A stretch of 64,000 nucleotides of DNA. It comes from JAVVXB01 sp036651815 (GTDB lineage: Bacteria; Bacillota; Clostridia; Christensenellales; CAG-138). The notes beneath the pieces are model-generated. The model saw only the letters and a program-made list of their open reading frames with translations. It was not told the DNA's origin and searched no databases. The DNA lies in assembly GCA_036651815.1 (NCBI GenBank), contig JAVVXB010000013.1, forward strand, positions 6,792-70,791, given 5' to 3'. Position numbers and translations under genes: made by a program. This document shows, one piece after another, positions 8,381 through 21,728 of the stretch (its first letter is position 1; the number at the start of each line of letters is the position of its first letter).

Positions 8381-10222
8381 TTGAACAGAGAACAACTGGA
8401 AACCAAAAGCCTTGGTGATTTGCGTGAAATTGCGAAGCTTCAGGGTGTAAAATCGTTGACCAAATTTCGCAAGGGAGAGTTGGTCGATATTATTATGAAC
8501 GGTGGTCAGACTGCGGCATCAGAAAGCAGGGAGGATTCGGTGCAAACAGAAACGTTAGTAGCTTTTTCTCCTGTGGAAGGTGCTGAAAATCAGCCTGACC
8601 AGGGGGCGCAGCCCGAAACACCGGATAATGGATATAAGCGCGCTTATACGCCTCGCAGCGGCTATCAACCGCATAAGCCATATTATGACAACAGAACCCA
8701 GAACCAGAATAATGGCGGCTATCAACGAAGGTCTTATGGCCCCCAGCAGGGCGGCGGATACCAGCAGGGATATGCGCAGCAGAGCGGATATCAGCAGGGT
8801 TATCAACAAAACTCCTATCAGCCGCGTAGCAATGGCTATCAGCAGGGTGGCTATCAACAGGGAGGATATCAGGCTCAAGCCGGGTATTCACAGCAGGGCG
8901 GGTATCAGCAGAATACTTATACACCCACGCCTCCTCCTCAGAGCTTCGCCAATGAGGAAGAACGCGCGTTTCGTGGCGCGCCTCGTCAAGACGGCTATTA
9001 TAATAAGGATTATGGAACGAGCAATCCGGCAGTGCCGGAGATGCTCCAAACTGGCGAGTGTGGAGACGCAGAGGGCGTACTGGAGGTTTTGCCGGACGGT
9101 TATGGCTTCCTGCGCAGCGAAAACTACTTATCTGGCCAGCGAGACGTCTATGTGTCCATCGCACAGATTCGCCGTTTTGGACTGCGTACCGGTGATCTTG
9201 TTACCGGGAAAACCCGCCCGAGCAAAGAAGGTGAGCGTTTTCTCGCATTGTTATACATTACGGCAATCAACGGCGAATCTCCCGAAAAAGTTGCCGATCG
9301 CAAGCCTTTTGAAGAGCTGATTCCGATTTTTCCAAACGAACGCTACACATTGGAATGCGCCGAGACAAACGTGCTTGCCATCCGATTGATCGATTTGATC
9401 GCGCCCATTGGCAAAGGTCAGCGCGCCATGATTGTGTCACAACCCAAGGCTGGTAAAACAACATTGCTCAAGAGCATTGCCAAAGGGATTGCCGCAAATT
9501 ATCCAGAGTCGCACCTTATTGTGTTGCTGATTGACGAACGGCCTGAGGAGGTTACGGATATGCAGCGCTCCATCAAGGGCGAGGTGCTGTATTCCACGTT
9601 TGACGAACTTCCAGAGCATCACACCCGTGTTGCGGAAATGGTGCAGGAGCGCGCGATGCGGCTTGTTGAGCAGGGAAAAGACGTTGTCATTTTAATGGAC
9701 AGTTTAACAAGACTGGCGCGCGCGTATAATCTGACGATTCCACCTACCGGGAGAACACTCTCCGGCGGCATGGATCCGGGCGCACTACACAAGCCGAAGC
9801 GTTTCTTTGGCGCTGCACGAAATATCGAAAACGGCGGTAGCCTGACCGTGGTAGCAACTGCGTTGACAGAAACCGGTAGCCGCATGGATGATATGGTCTA
9901 TGAAGAGTTCAAAGGTACCGGCAATATGGAGATTCATCTCGATCGCAAGCTCTCTGAAAAGCGGATCTTTCCAGCCATTGATATTTACAAGTCCGGCACT
10001 CGTCGCGACGAGCTGCTGCTCTCCCCCGAAGAATTGGAGGGCGTACGCACCATTCGGCGTGTGCTGGGCGGCGGCAACACAGCCGAGGTGACTGAGCAAC
10101 TTATTGGGATGATGGAGAAGACGACAACCAACGAAGAATTCTTACAACGTTTGAAAGATTGGGTCAGTATCTACGAAAAAGACGGATACACCACGATGTC
10201 TACCAGCCGTTACGGCAAATAA
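8381..10222 (+). CDS. rho: transcription termination factor Rho with Q/G/Y-rich insert
   Basis: Hexameric RNA helicase that ends transcription of untranslated RNA. The 613-residue product is far longer than the 419 of E. coli Rho. Residues 1-40 form the Rho_N domain, then about 80-195 are a low-complexity segment dominated by GYQQGG-type repeats (Gln, Gly, Tyr, Ser, Asn). The cold-shock RNA-binding domain follows at about 225-295. The RecA-like core has Walker [10 protein letters not shown] (about 352-360), Walker [17 protein letters not shown] near 435, and the secondary-site loop [22 protein letters not shown] split around residue 470. The start is TTG at 8381 after GAGAGGAG. Similar inserts are known in Clostridium Rho proteins, where prion-like behaviour was reported. 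Confidence 0.96.
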   Translation: MNREQLETKSLGDLREIAKLQGVKSLTKFRKGELVDIIMNGGQTAASESREDSVQTETLVAFSPVEGAENQPDQGAQPETPDNGYKRAYTPRSGYQPHKPYYDNRTQNQNNGGYQRRSYGPQQGGGYQQGYAQQSGYQQGYQQNSYQPRSNGYQQGGYQQGGYQAQAGYSQQGGYQQNTYTPTPPPQSFANEEERAFRGAPRQDGYYNKDYGTSNPAVPEMLQTGECGDAEGVLEVLPDGYGFLRSENYLSGQRDVYVSIAQIRRFGLRTGDLVTGKTRPSKEGERFLALLYITAINGESPEKVADRKPFEELIPIFPNERYTLECAETNVLAIRLIDLIAPIGKGQRAMIVSQPKAGKTTLLKSIAKGIAANYPESHLIVLLIDERPEEVTDMQRSIKGEVLYSTFDELPEHHTRVAEMVQERAMRLVEQGKDVVILMDSLTRLARAYNLTIPPTGRTLSGGMDPGALHKPKRFFGAARNIENGGSLTVVATALTETGSRMDDMVYEEFKGTGNMEIHLDRKLSEKRIFPAIDIYKSGTRRDELLLSPEELEGVRTIRRVLGGGNTAEVTEQLIGMMEKTTTNEEFLQRLKDWVSIYEKDGYTTMSTSRYGK

Positions 10223-10299
10223 ATCGATTGGTTGTGTCAAATCGTAGGAAAAACCAAAGGGAATGCGATACTTTTCTACTGATTTCGAGAATAAAAGTA

Positions 10300-10328
10300 T
10301 TGCATTTTGCCTGTCGGTTAGCTATAAT
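10300..10328 (+). promoter_or_regulatory. sigma-A promoter of rpmE
   Basis: TTGCAT (10300-10305) and TATAAT (10323-10328) are 17 bases apart, a near-ideal housekeeping promoter. It ends 34 bases before the rpmE start and just before its ribosome site AAAAGGAG. Confidence 0.75.
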
Positions 10329-10362
10329 ATCCGATGGTAGTGTTTAAAAGGAGTGAAACAGC

Positions 10363-10560
10363 ATGAAGAAGGACATCCATCCGAAATTCGGCGAAGCCAC
10401 CGTGCGCTGCGCATGTGGCGAAACGTTTACGACCGGCTCCGTCAAGGACGAGCTGAAGGTCGAAATCTGCAGCAAATGCCATCCGTTCTTCACAGGCAGA
10501 CAGAAGCTTGTGGACAGTGGCGGACGTGTCGATCGCTTCAAAAAGCGTTACGGCCTGTAA
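10363..10560 (+). CDS. rpmE: 50S ribosomal protein L31 (zinc type)
   Basis: Ribosomal protein of 65 residues. It has the four-cysteine zinc-binding set of the C+ form: Cys16 and Cys18 (RCACG) and Cys36 and Cys39 (ICSKCHPFF). The ending [11 protein letters not shown] is typical. GGAG ten bases before ATG at 10363 supports the start. It has its own strong promoter and a terminator directly after it. Its position after rho is common in Firmicutes. Confidence 0.97.
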   Translation: MKKDIHPKFGEATVRCACGETFTTGSVKDELKVEICSKCHPFFTGRQKLVDSGGRVDRFKKRYGL

Positions 10561-10567
10561 GCAACAC

Positions 10568-10602
10568 AAAAAGCCTTTCCGTTTTTCCGGGAAGGCTTTT
10601 TC
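10568..10602 (+). terminator. Rho-independent terminator of rpmE
   Basis: The stem AAAAAGCCTTTCC / GGGAAGGCTTTTT closes a short loop and ends in a T-run. It begins seven bases after the rpmE stop codon. The A-run on the other side makes it potentially bidirectional. Confidence 0.85.
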
Positions 10603-10603
10603 C

Positions 10604-10633
10604 TTGATCGTGAATGCGAATGCATGCTATACT
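10604..10633 (+). promoter_or_regulatory. candidate promoter of the yqhQ-prmC-prfA operon
   Basis: TTGATC (10604-10609) and TATACT (10628-10633) are separated by 18 bases. This follows the rpmE terminator immediately and lies 37 bases before the yqhQ start, so it could drive the long downstream operon. Confidence 0.55.
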
Positions 10634-10670
10634 ATCGTCTAATGTTAATGAACAGAAAGGATTTACGATT

Positions 10671-11681
10671 ATGAAAAAGTGTTCCGTCGGCGGCCAGGCG
10701 GTAATGGAAGGCGTCATGATGCGTACGCCAACCGGTGGCATTGCGCTAGCGGTGCGCCAGGCCGACGGCAGCATCGTAAAAGAGTATACAAAACAACCAA
10801 GTAAAGCGAAAAAAGGAACATTTCTGGGCTGGCCAGTTGTGCGTGGCGTGGTAGCGTTTGTGGAATCGCTTACAACGAGTATGCGAATGATGACGCGCTC
10901 CGCAGAATTATTTGGAGACGATGCAACCGAGGAGCCAGATAAGTTTGAGCAATGGCTTGCTAAAAAAACGGGCAAATCTGCCATGGATATTGCGATTGTG
11001 ATTGCGGTCTTTTTGGCAATTGTGTTGGCGCTTGGCCTGTTTATCCTGCTGCCGTCGTTGATTACACAGTTGATTCCCTGGCAGGAGAGCACGCCAACCA
11101 TTTGGAAGAGCCTTGTGGAAGGATTCGCGCGATTGCTGATTTTTCTGTTGTACATCTCCAGCATATCCGCGATGAAGGATATCAGACGCGTCTATATGTA
11201 TCATGGCGCGGAACATAAAACCATTGCTTGCTATGAACATGAAGATGAGATGACCGTTGAAAACGCCATGAAACATACGCGGCTGCATCCGCGCTGCGGA
11301 ACGAATTATCTGTTTCTGGTCATGGCGATTTCCATTTTGTTTTTTGCGCTGTTACCCTATAGTGAAAATTTCCTGTTCCGGTTTTGCACGCGACTTTTCT
11401 TTTTCCCACTGGTAGCCGGCATTTCTTACGAAGTTCTCCAGCTTGCCGCTGCATCCGACGGGCTACTTGCCCGCATCGTGCGTGCGCCTGGACTCGGACT
11501 GCAGTATCTGACGACCCGCGAACCGGATCCGGAAATGATAGAGGTCGCCATTGCTGCGTTCCAAGTGGCGATTCATGACGGAGTGATGGCACCGCAAGAG
11601 CAACACGGGACGGAGAGCACGGCCGATGCGCAAGCGGCACAAGCCCCGACAAAAGCAGATCCGTTGGAGGAACAGGCATGA
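10671..11681 (+). CDS. yqhQ: YqhQ-type DUF1385 membrane protein
   Basis: Conserved Firmicutes membrane protein of 336 residues with unknown biochemical function. It begins with the family signature VGGQAVMEGVMMRTP (residues 5-19), has two hydrophobic regions around 100-125 and 140-165, the motif YHGAEHKTIACYE near 180-192, and RLHPRCGTNYLF near 205-216. The C-terminal 30 residues are Ala/Gln/Glu-rich and variable. ATG at 10671 is chosen over longer starts because AGAAAGGA lies just before it and the family starts with MKK plus SVGGQA. It overlaps prmC by 4 bases, so the pair is likely translated together. Confidence 0.9.
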   Translation: MKKCSVGGQAVMEGVMMRTPTGGIALAVRQADGSIVKEYTKQPSKAKKGTFLGWPVVRGVVAFVESLTTSMRMMTRSAELFGDDATEEPDKFEQWLAKKTGKSAMDIAIVIAVFLAIVLALGLFILLPSLITQLIPWQESTPTIWKSLVEGFARLLIFLLYISSISAMKDIRRVYMYHGAEHKTIACYEHEDEMTVENAMKHTRLHPRCGTNYLFLVMAISILFFALLPYSENFLFRFCTRLFFFPLVAGISYEVLQLAAASDGLLARIVRAPGLGLQYLTTREPDPEMIEVAIAAFQVAIHDGVMAPQEQHGTESTADAQAAQAPTKADPLEEQA

Positions 11682-12496
11682 ATGTTGCGGAAGCAACCAG
11701 ATTCGCACAGATCCATATCCGTGCGGTTGCCGGCGAAGAAGATTTACAGCAGGCGAAAGAGTTGGTTGGCTTTGTCCTTGGCATTGAACCGGCCGCACTG
11801 ATGCTGCATCATGGTGTGGAGATGACGCGTGATCAGCTGATTTTGCTTGGCGAATACTTGGATCGACGTGCTGGTGGAGAACCGCTCCAGTATATACTTG
11901 GACAATGGTCGTTTATGAGCCTACCAATGATTGTGGAGCCGGGCATTTTGATTCCGCGCCAGGATACGGAAGTTCTCTGCGAAAAAGCGGAGCAGCTTGC
12001 CAAGGAACGCGGATATACCACCGTTTTGGATTTGTGTTGCGGCAGTGGATGCATCGGTATTGCGTTGCATATTCGGGCGGGGCTTCGGGTAACCGCTTCG
12101 GATATCAGCGGGGAATGCACGCGGATTGCCGTGGAAAACGCGAAATTAAACGGTGCGGATTTGGATATTCGAACAGGTGATCTATTTCTGGCCGTTGCTG
12201 GGGAAACCTTTGATTGCATTGTTTGCAATCCACCGTATCTGAATCAGACCGAACTGTCAACGATGCAAAAAGAAGTTTCATTCGAACCGAAAATTGCGTT
12301 GGACGGAGGATCGGATGGACTGGATTTCTACCGACGGATATCCAGAGAATATCTCGAGCATCTCAATCCCGGCGGCGTGCTGCTGATGGAGATAGGCGCG
12401 ACCCAGTCGAATGCCGTATTGGCGTTGTTTGCAAATGCATCTGTTTTGAAGGATTACGCGGGGAATCCGCGCGTGGTTATCGTGGAGGGAACATGA
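11678..12496 (+). CDS. prmC: peptide chain release factor N5-glutamine methyltransferase
   Basis: Methylates the GGQ glutamine of release factors RF1 and RF2 using S-adenosylmethionine. The product has 272 residues. A helical N-terminal domain (1-85) precedes the SAM-binding Rossmann domain with VLDLCCGSGCIGIAL (about 118-132) and the substrate-glutamine motif CNPPY near residue 185. The usual DLGTGSG is DLCCGSG here, an acceptable variation. It starts within the stop of yqhQ and its own stop overlaps the CapA gene. Its target RF1 (prfA) is encoded two genes downstream. Confidence 0.94.
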   Translation: MNVAEATRFAQIHIRAVAGEEDLQQAKELVGFVLGIEPAALMLHHGVEMTRDQLILLGEYLDRRAGGEPLQYILGQWSFMSLPMIVEPGILIPRQDTEVLCEKAEQLAKERGYTTVLDLCCGSGCIGIALHIRAGLRVTASDISGECTRIAVENAKLNGADLDIRTGDLFLAVAGETFDCIVCNPPYLNQTELSTMQKEVSFEPKIALDGGSDGLDFYRRISREYLEHLNPGGVLLMEIGATQSNAVLALFANASVLKDYAGNPRVVIVEGT

Positions 12497-13815
12497 AAAA
12501 ACATAGAATCGGTATCTGCCTATGCTGTCTATTCATGATTGGTTGCTTGGCTGGCTGCTCTGCAGCGGAAACGGTTGGTGCTGGAAATGCTGCGGATCAG
12601 GCATTGATACAGAAGGAAGCACCTAAAGCACAGCAAACCGCAGCTCCTGCTCCGTTGACAGTGGAACCGCAATCCACGCCTGAGCCTACGGTTACGCCGG
12701 AACCGGAGCCTACGCCGATGACGATTACAATTGGCGCAATCGGGGATATTATGATGATGCAAAGCCAAGTCAACGGCGCATACGTTGAAGAGAAGGATGC
12801 ATATGATTTTTCACGTAGTTTTGCGGGTATGCAGGGCATGATGCGTTCGGTTGACCTCATGTGCGGAAATTTTGAAACCACGTTGGCAGGCAAGGACGCC
12901 GGGTATTCCAAGAAAAAAACGGATGCTGAACGTGTGGATACATTCAATGCCCCCGATAGTCTAATCGATACGCTCAAGGACGTGGGTTTTGATTTTCTCA
13001 GCACCGGCAATAACCATGCGCTTGACCGCAAGATCGACGGTCTGTACCGCACGTTGGACGTATTGGACGAAAAAAAGATTTTTCACAAAGGAACCGCTCG
13101 TTCCAATGAGGAACGCGATACGCCGTTGATTATGGATGTCAACGGCATTAAAATCGGCATGGTGGCTGCGACCGAGATCATCAATAAACACGAAAAGTGG
13201 ATGACCGCAGAGGAAGCGGAGTATGCCATAAACCGTTTGTCCATCAATACGGAACGGCTGATTGAAGAGGTCAAGGCTTGCCGGGCGGCGGGCGCGGAAT
13301 ATATCATTGCCTATCCGCACTGGGATAAGGAGCATAAAAAAGCACCAAACGACAGAACTCGCGCATGCGCAAAGCTCTTGCTGGAATCCGGCGTTGACCT
13401 GATTCTTGGCTCGCATCCCCATGTTGTACAACCGATCGAATATCTAACGGTGGAACGTGATGGACAGCCATACACTGGGCTGATTGTATATTCCATGGGA
13501 AATTTTATTTCTAATATGGCGCCTGGCCCGCTGAAATACGGGCTGTACGTGCAACTTTCACTTGAAAAAGACGTGGATGGTACGGTCAAACTTATAGACG
13601 CCAGTTATATGCCAACCTACTGCTTCTACCGCTCCATCGACAGCCAATATATCCATCAGGTTGTGCCTGCTTTTGCGGATTTATCGCTGATTCGTTCCTA
13701 TTCGGAACTGACTGATGCGGAATTGCAGGAGGCGCAGAATGCACGAGAGCACGTGATTTCCGTTTGCGGAACGGATGCAATTTCCGTCATGGAGGACTCA
13801 TGCTGGATAAACTAA
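12493..13815 (+). CDS. CapA-family lipoprotein (PGA-synthesis-like metallophosphatase fold)
   Basis: Predicted surface lipoprotein of 440 residues. A signal peptide with lipobox GCLAGC ends near Cys21. A Pro/Thr/Glu linker (about 45-75) follows, then a CapA/PGA_cap domain with [38 protein letters not shown] and [10 protein letters not shown], the metal-binding set of the calcineurin-like fold. CapA proteins are known from poly-gamma-glutamate capsule systems, but no capB or capC is nearby, so the substrate is open. The ATG at 12493 sits in the stop of prmC (ATGA); the longer open frame upstream lies inside prmC and is rejected. It overlaps prfA by 16 bases. Confidence 0.88.
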   Translation: MKKHRIGICLCCLFMIGCLAGCSAAETVGAGNAADQALIQKEAPKAQQTAAPAPLTVEPQSTPEPTVTPEPEPTPMTITIGAIGDIMMMQSQVNGAYVEEKDAYDFSRSFAGMQGMMRSVDLMCGNFETTLAGKDAGYSKKKTDAERVDTFNAPDSLIDTLKDVGFDFLSTGNNHALDRKIDGLYRTLDVLDEKKIFHKGTARSNEERDTPLIMDVNGIKIGMVAATEIINKHEKWMTAEEAEYAINRLSINTERLIEEVKACRAAGAEYIIAYPHWDKEHKKAPNDRTRACAKLLLESGVDLILGSHPHVVQPIEYLTVERDGQPYTGLIVYSMGNFISNMAPGPLKYGLYVQLSLEKDVDGTVKLIDASYMPTYCFYRSIDSQYIHQVVPAFADLSLIRSYSELTDAELQEAQNAREHVISVCGTDAISVMEDSCWIN

Positions 13816-14873
13816 GGAGCATTAAAGAACGTTATTGCAAGCTAGGGGAACAACTGGCTTCTCCGGGCGCAACAAACAATATGGATGCATTTCGCGAGAT
13901 GTCGAAGGAACATGCGGCACTGAGTGAAATCGTAACAGTGTTTGATCGCTATGAAAAAGCGTTGTCAGCCCATGCGGAGTGTAAAGCGATGCTGAACGAC
14001 CGCTTGGACAATGAGATGAAAGAGATGGTTCATGCTGAGCTGATGGAGCAGGAAGAAGCGTGCCTGTCCCTGGAAGAAGAGCTACATGTTTTGCTACTGC
14101 CAAAGGACCCGAATGATGAACGGGATGTAATTGTTGAAATTCGGGCGGGAACCGGCGGCGACGAAGCTTCTTTGTTTGGCGCGGATTTGTTGCGCATGTA
14201 TCTGCGCTATGCGGAGCGGCATGGCTATAAAACAGAATTTATTGAGAGCAATATGACCGAAAAGGGCGGGGTGAAAGAAGTTGTCCTGTCGTTGAGCGGC
14301 AAGCGTGGTGCCTACAGCCGATTGAAATACGAGAGCGGTGTCCACCGCGTGCAGCGTGTACCGGAAACAGAGTCGCAAGGGCGCATCCATACAAGTGCGG
14401 CAACGGTTGCTGTGCTACCGGAAGTAGACGACATACAAGTCGATATCAAGGATGCCGATCTGCGAATTGATACCTATCGCTCGAGCGGTGCCGGCGGACA
14501 GCATGTCAACAAGACTGAATCTGCCATTCGTATTACACATTTGCCGACGGGTATGGTGGTTTCCTGCCAGGATGAAAAATCCCAGCTCAAAAACAAAGAA
14601 CAGGCGATGCGTGTGCTGAAAAGTCGTTTATTTGAATACTATCAGTCCCAGCAGGACGCGACGCTTGCTAGCGAGCGCAAGACCTTGGTCGGTTCGGGTG
14701 ACCGGAGCGAGCGCATCCGCACCTACAATTTTCCGCAGGGACGTGTAACAGATCACCGCATTGGCGTGACGCTTTATAAGCTGGAGCAGTTTCTGGATGG
14801 TGATATGGACGAGCTGATCGACGCGTTGATTCTCGCGGAACGTTCTCGAATGCTGTCGGGGGAGAAAGCATGA
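13800..14873 (+). CDS. prfA: peptide chain release factor 1
   Basis: Recognises UAA and UAG stop codons and triggers peptide release. The 357-residue product carries the catalytic GGQ in [15 protein letters not shown] (about residues 232-246) and the class-I release factor domain after it. The GGQ Gln is the substrate of PrmC encoded two genes earlier. ATG at 13800 follows ATGGAGGA, inside the end of the CapA gene. It overlaps sua5 by 4 bases. Confidence 0.96.
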   Translation: MLDKLRSIKERYCKLGEQLASPGATNNMDAFREMSKEHAALSEIVTVFDRYEKALSAHAECKAMLNDRLDNEMKEMVHAELMEQEEACLSLEEELHVLLLPKDPNDERDVIVEIRAGTGGDEASLFGADLLRMYLRYAERHGYKTEFIESNMTEKGGVKEVVLSLSGKRGAYSRLKYESGVHRVQRVPETESQGRIHTSAATVAVLPEVDDIQVDIKDADLRIDTYRSSGAGGQHVNKTESAIRITHLPTGMVVSCQDEKSQLKNKEQAMRVLKSRLFEYYQSQQDATLASERKTLVGSGDRSERIRTYNFPQGRVTDHRIGVTLYKLEQFLDGDMDELIDALILAERSRMLSGEKA

Positions 14874-15913
14874 GAACGGAGGTCATTCTTACGCAGTTTC
14901 AACAGGAAGCGGGAACCAAACTTGGTGCGGAGATCATTCGCGAGGGAGGGCTGGTTGCGTTTCCTACAGAAACGGTCTATGGACTAGGAGCTAATGGGCT
15001 GAACGGCGAGGCCGTACGTAAAATATTCGAGGCAAAGGGAAGACCCGCGGATAATCCACTGATTCTGCACATCAGTAAAAAGAGCGATATCAAGGATCTC
15101 TGGATGCGCATGCCAAAGCACGCAAAAATTCTGATGGATACATTCTGGCCCGGCCCGCTTACACTGATTGCTCAGCGCAGCGATATTGTACCGGATGAGG
15201 TAACGGCCGGTTTAGAAACGGTCGCGGTGCGTATGCCGCTGGACAAAACGGCACGCATGCTGATTGCAAAATCGGGCGTACCGATTGCGGCGCCGAGTGC
15301 AAATTTATCCGGAAAGCCCAGTCCAACCAACGCAAACGACGTCCTGACAGATTTAAATGGTAAAATTCCGTTGATTCTAGACGGCGGGCCATGCAAGTAT
15401 GGCGTGGAATCCACGGTGGTTTCGCTGGTTGGCACGCCGACAATTTTGCGGCCCGGTGCGGTTACGCGTGAGATGCTCGCCGCTGTGATCGGAGAGATAC
15501 AGGTGTCCGGCAGCATACTTGCACCCATGAAGACGGGTGAGGTTGCTGCTTCGCCGGGCATGAAATATAAGCATTACGCACCGAATGCAGAAGTGATCAT
15601 CGTCAATGGTGAGTTGATGGCGGTTGCAAAGAAGATCAAATCGTTGTATCATTACTATAGTTTACAAGGGAAACAGTGTGAAATTGCAGCAACAGAAGAA
15701 ACAAAAAAAATCTATAATAATGGCGAAAAATGTGTTATACTCGGAAAAAGGGATCAACCCGCCACTTTGTGCGTAAATTTGTTCACAGTGCTCCGCGAAA
15801 TGGATACACGTTCAAATTTGATTTTAGCAGAAGGAATTCCAGCTGTAGACATGGGCTTGGCTTTTATGAATCGGCTTCTCAGAGCCGCCGGTTTTTGTGT
15901 AATAGAGGTATAA
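14870..15913 (+). CDS. ywlC: threonylcarbamoyl-AMP synthase (Sua5/YwlC)
   Basis: Makes threonylcarbamoyl-AMP from threonine, bicarbonate and ATP for the t6A modification of tRNAs that read ANN codons. The 347-residue product has a full YrdC domain (about 15-205), with [12 protein letters not shown] near 29-40, [13 protein letters not shown] near 57-69 and the [12 protein letters not shown] segment near 142-153. A C-terminal Sua5 domain (about 235-347) follows, so it is the long Sua5 type rather than the short TsaC type. It starts in the prfA stop codon. The order prmC-prfA-ywlC is common in Firmicutes. Confidence 0.94.
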   Translation: MRTEVILTQFQQEAGTKLGAEIIREGGLVAFPTETVYGLGANGLNGEAVRKIFEAKGRPADNPLILHISKKSDIKDLWMRMPKHAKILMDTFWPGPLTLIAQRSDIVPDEVTAGLETVAVRMPLDKTARMLIAKSGVPIAAPSANLSGKPSPTNANDVLTDLNGKIPLILDGGPCKYGVESTVVSLVGTPTILRPGAVTREMLAAVIGEIQVSGSILAPMKTGEVAASPGMKYKHYAPNAEVIIVNGELMAVAKKIKSLYHYYSLQGKQCEIAATEETKKIYNNGEKCVILGKRDQPATLCVNLFTVLREMDTRSNLILAEGIPAVDMGLAFMNRLLRAAGFCVIEV

Positions 15914-15935
15914 TAACATATGACGAAATGGGCAG

Positions 15936-17029
<1,094 letters not shown>

Positions 17030-17046
17030 TCGTAGGAGGAAAAACG

Positions 17047-17357
17047 ATGCGATCGATTATTGAAGAGATTGCAGAAGCGGAACTGAAGGCCGAAGAAATT
17101 CGCTCCTCCGCCGTGACGAAGGCGCGTGATGCGATTGCCACCGCCAAAGAGCAAGCGGAAAAAGAATGCGCGACCTTGATAGTGAACGAACGAGAAAAAA
17201 CGCGTGACGCGCTGGAAAAGTCCGAACGGAACGGAGAGCAAATCACCCGGGAAATGACGGAAGCCATGGCACATGAGGCGGATGCACTTTGCCTGAAAGC
17301 GACCGCATGTATGAGCAAGACCGTTGACTATCTGTTGAAAAAGGTGCAGGAAACAGC

Positions 17358-17361
<4 letters not shown>
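17047..17361 (+). CDS. ntpF: V-type ATPase peripheral-stalk subunit (NtpF/AhaH)
   Basis: Elongated stalk protein of 104 residues, almost wholly helical and charged, expected to form a coiled coil with subunit E (NtpE) and link the membrane part I to the catalytic head. Heptad-like Ala/Glu/Lys/Arg patterning runs from residue 5 to 95. TAGGAGG precedes ATG at 17047. It is the first gene of the V-ATPase set and overlaps the subunit I gene by 4 bases. Confidence 0.85.
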
Positions 17362-19779
<2,418 letters not shown>

Positions 19780-19810
19780 CGGGCGATAGCGTCAAAGGAG
19801 CAAAATAAGA

Positions 19811-20413
19811 ATGGCAACACAGGAAATGACCGGAACGAATAAGCTTGCCGAGCGTATTATCAACGATGCGCATGCGGATGCATTAAAAATTTCCGGTGAA
19901 GCGCAGAAAAGTATAGAAACCATTCGGGCGGAGAGCAAAAAACAGCTGGCCGATCAAATGGCGGATGATGCCGGTAAGCGCGCTGCAGCGGTTGCCAGTG
20001 TGCTGGACGGCTGCAGAACACGCACGGCGCTGGATGGACGCAAATCAACGCTCCGCAAGAAACGTGTTGTAATCGATGAAACGTTTCAACGTGCCTATGA
20101 AGCGTTGCTTGCGCTGGATGCTGAAAAACGTGGACAGATCTGCCTCAATATACTTGCGCGTGAAGCAGAGGATGGCGAAATCGTCGTACCAGCTGCCAAG
20201 GATCGCGCTGTTATTGAACGGATGCTGGCTGACTACAAAAAAAATGCACTAAAATTAAGCGCGGATAATGCCGATATTGATGGCGGCTTTTTATTGATGC
20301 ACAAAGGGTATGAGAAGAATTGCTCATTTTCCTCGTTGCTTTCCGAGCTTCGTGAGCAGGAGGAAACCAACGTAGCAAATCTGCTATTCAATTCCGAGGG
20401 AGGGGAAAGCTAA
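19811..20413 (+). CDS. ntpE: V-type ATPase subunit E
   Basis: Peripheral-stalk subunit of 200 residues. Residues 5-90 are a long charged helix (coiled coil with NtpF) and 100-200 form the globular C-terminal domain that binds the head. The ending GGFLLMHKGYEKNCSF-SLLSELRE is typical of the family. The ribosome site is AAAGGAGC before ATG at 19811. It is followed at once by subunit C. Confidence 0.9.
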   Translation: MATQEMTGTNKLAERIINDAHADALKISGEAQKSIETIRAESKKQLADQMADDAGKRAAAVASVLDGCRTRTALDGRKSTLRKKRVVIDETFQRAYEALLALDAEKRGQICLNILAREAEDGEIVVPAAKDRAVIERMLADYKKNALKLSADNADIDGGFLLMHKGYEKNCSFSSLLSELREQEETNVANLLFNSEGGES

Positions 20414-21403
20414 GTGCCACAGCCAAGCTATGCTTATGCATGCGCGCGCATCAGCGCCCTAGAGAAGGGATTGCTTAGCAGCGCAACCGTGAAGCGAATG
20501 GCCGAGGGCAGCCTTGAGGACGCCATGCGTCAATTGCTTGACGTACGCTATGGCGGTATGCCGGATGCTTCTGCTGGTGACTGCGAACGCATGATTGAAA
20601 ATGTGCGCAAGGAGACTGTGCAGACCGTGCAGGAACTTTCTCCAGAACCAAAATTGACGGATTTGTTTCTTTTGCAGACAGATATTCATAATCTCAAGGT
20701 GCTCATCAAAGCAGGAATGCTTGGGACTACAGATTTTGCTTGGCAGGAAGGCGGTTTGTATAGCCGTGAACGGTTGACGGCAGCAGTCCGAGATCAATCG
20801 TTTGCCGATCTGCCGCAGGAACTGGCAAATGTACTGGATGCGCTCATGCGGAAACTGAAAATTCAGCCAGAACCGCAGTTTGTGAGTATTTTGCTCGACT
20901 ATGGTTATCTAGCGCATGCCATGAAGACCGTGGAATTCTGCAAAGAACCGTTTGCAAAGCAGTATTTCACTGCGCTTTGCGATTTTGGCAACGTGCTGAC
21001 TTTTTTGCGGTTGCGCGCTATGGGGGCGCAAAAGGAAGACCTGCGAGAACTGCTTCTTCCGGCTGGAGGAATACTGATTCAGACACTGATTGATGCATAT
21101 GAGTTGTCCGCGGATACACTTCTAAAAGTGCTTTCTGGCAGCGTTGCCAAGGATGCTATGAACGCTGGTTTGACGGCAATGATGGTGTCCGGAAACATTA
21201 GTATGTTGGAGAAGGAGCGCGATAATTATTTGCTCGGTCTTGTCAAGGATCATCGGCACGATACACTAACGATTTTTCCAATTGTTGGATACTATCTTGC
21301 GCGTGACCGGGAAGCCAAGGCGGTTCGTTTGATTTTAACGGTGAAGCGTAACGGTTTGGATGATGCTGTGATCACGGAAAGGTTGCGTGAACTGTATGGC
21401 TAA
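20414..21403 (+). CDS. ntpC: V-type ATPase subunit C
   Basis: Socket protein that joins the rotating c ring to the central axle (subunits D and F). The 329-residue product is all helical and starts with the family-like SYAYACARISALEKGLLS. The segment LFLLQTDIHNLKVLIKA near residue 75 is characteristic. GTG at 20414 directly follows the ntpE stop codon, after GAGGGGAAAG. It overlaps the next gene by 8 bases. Confidence 0.9.
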   Translation: MPQPSYAYACARISALEKGLLSSATVKRMAEGSLEDAMRQLLDVRYGGMPDASAGDCERMIENVRKETVQTVQELSPEPKLTDLFLLQTDIHNLKVLIKAGMLGTTDFAWQEGGLYSRERLTAAVRDQSFADLPQELANVLDALMRKLKIQPEPQFVSILLDYGYLAHAMKTVEFCKEPFAKQYFTALCDFGNVLTFLRLRAMGAQKEDLRELLLPAGGILIQTLIDAYELSADTLLKVLSGSVAKDAMNAGLTAMMVSGNISMLEKERDNYLLGLVKDHRHDTLTIFPIVGYYLARDREAKAVRLILTVKRNGLDDAVITERLRELYG

Positions 21404-21713
21404 AATTGGCGTAATCGGAGATCGGGATTCCATTCTGTTGTTCAAAGCCGTGGGGCTGGATGTTTTTTTCGAAGACGAAGGAGAGCAGGCAAATCGTCAT
21501 CTGCATCAACTGGCCAGAGAAGGTTACGCTGTGGTATTTGTCACGGAAAAGCTCTATCCTGCTTGCGCGGAAACCATCAAGGAGTATGAGTCAGAGGCAT
21601 ATCCGGCCATCATCCCCATTCCAGACAACAATGGAACCAGTGGGATCGGGATCGCACAGCTTAAAGATAATGTTGAAAAAGCGGTTGGCGTGGATATTTT
21701 ATTCAATAACTAA
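21396..21713 (+). CDS. ntpG: V-type ATPase subunit F (NtpG)
   Basis: Small central-axle subunit of 105 residues with a Rossmann-like fold. The start MAKIGVIGDRDSILLFKAVGLDVFF and the core YAVVFVTEKLY are typical. ATG at 21396 lies inside the end of ntpC (8-base overlap); a longer frame starting at 21387 has no support. Together with NtpD and NtpC it forms the rotating shaft. Confidence 0.92.
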   Translation: MAKIGVIGDRDSILLFKAVGLDVFFEDEGEQANRHLHQLAREGYAVVFVTEKLYPACAETIKEYESEAYPAIIPIPDNNGTSGIGIAQLKDNVEKAVGVDILFNN

Positions 21714-21728
21714 GGGAAGGGCGAAAAC

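Noticed and set aside
8493..9164. 223-codon minus-strand frame opposite the Rho repeat region
   Set aside because: The repeats keep several frames open by chance; the translation is low-complexity Arg/His-rich sequence with no support.
12214..12492. Longer start for the CapA gene inside prmC
   Set aside because: The extension has no homology and would remove the lipoprotein signal peptide from the N-terminus.
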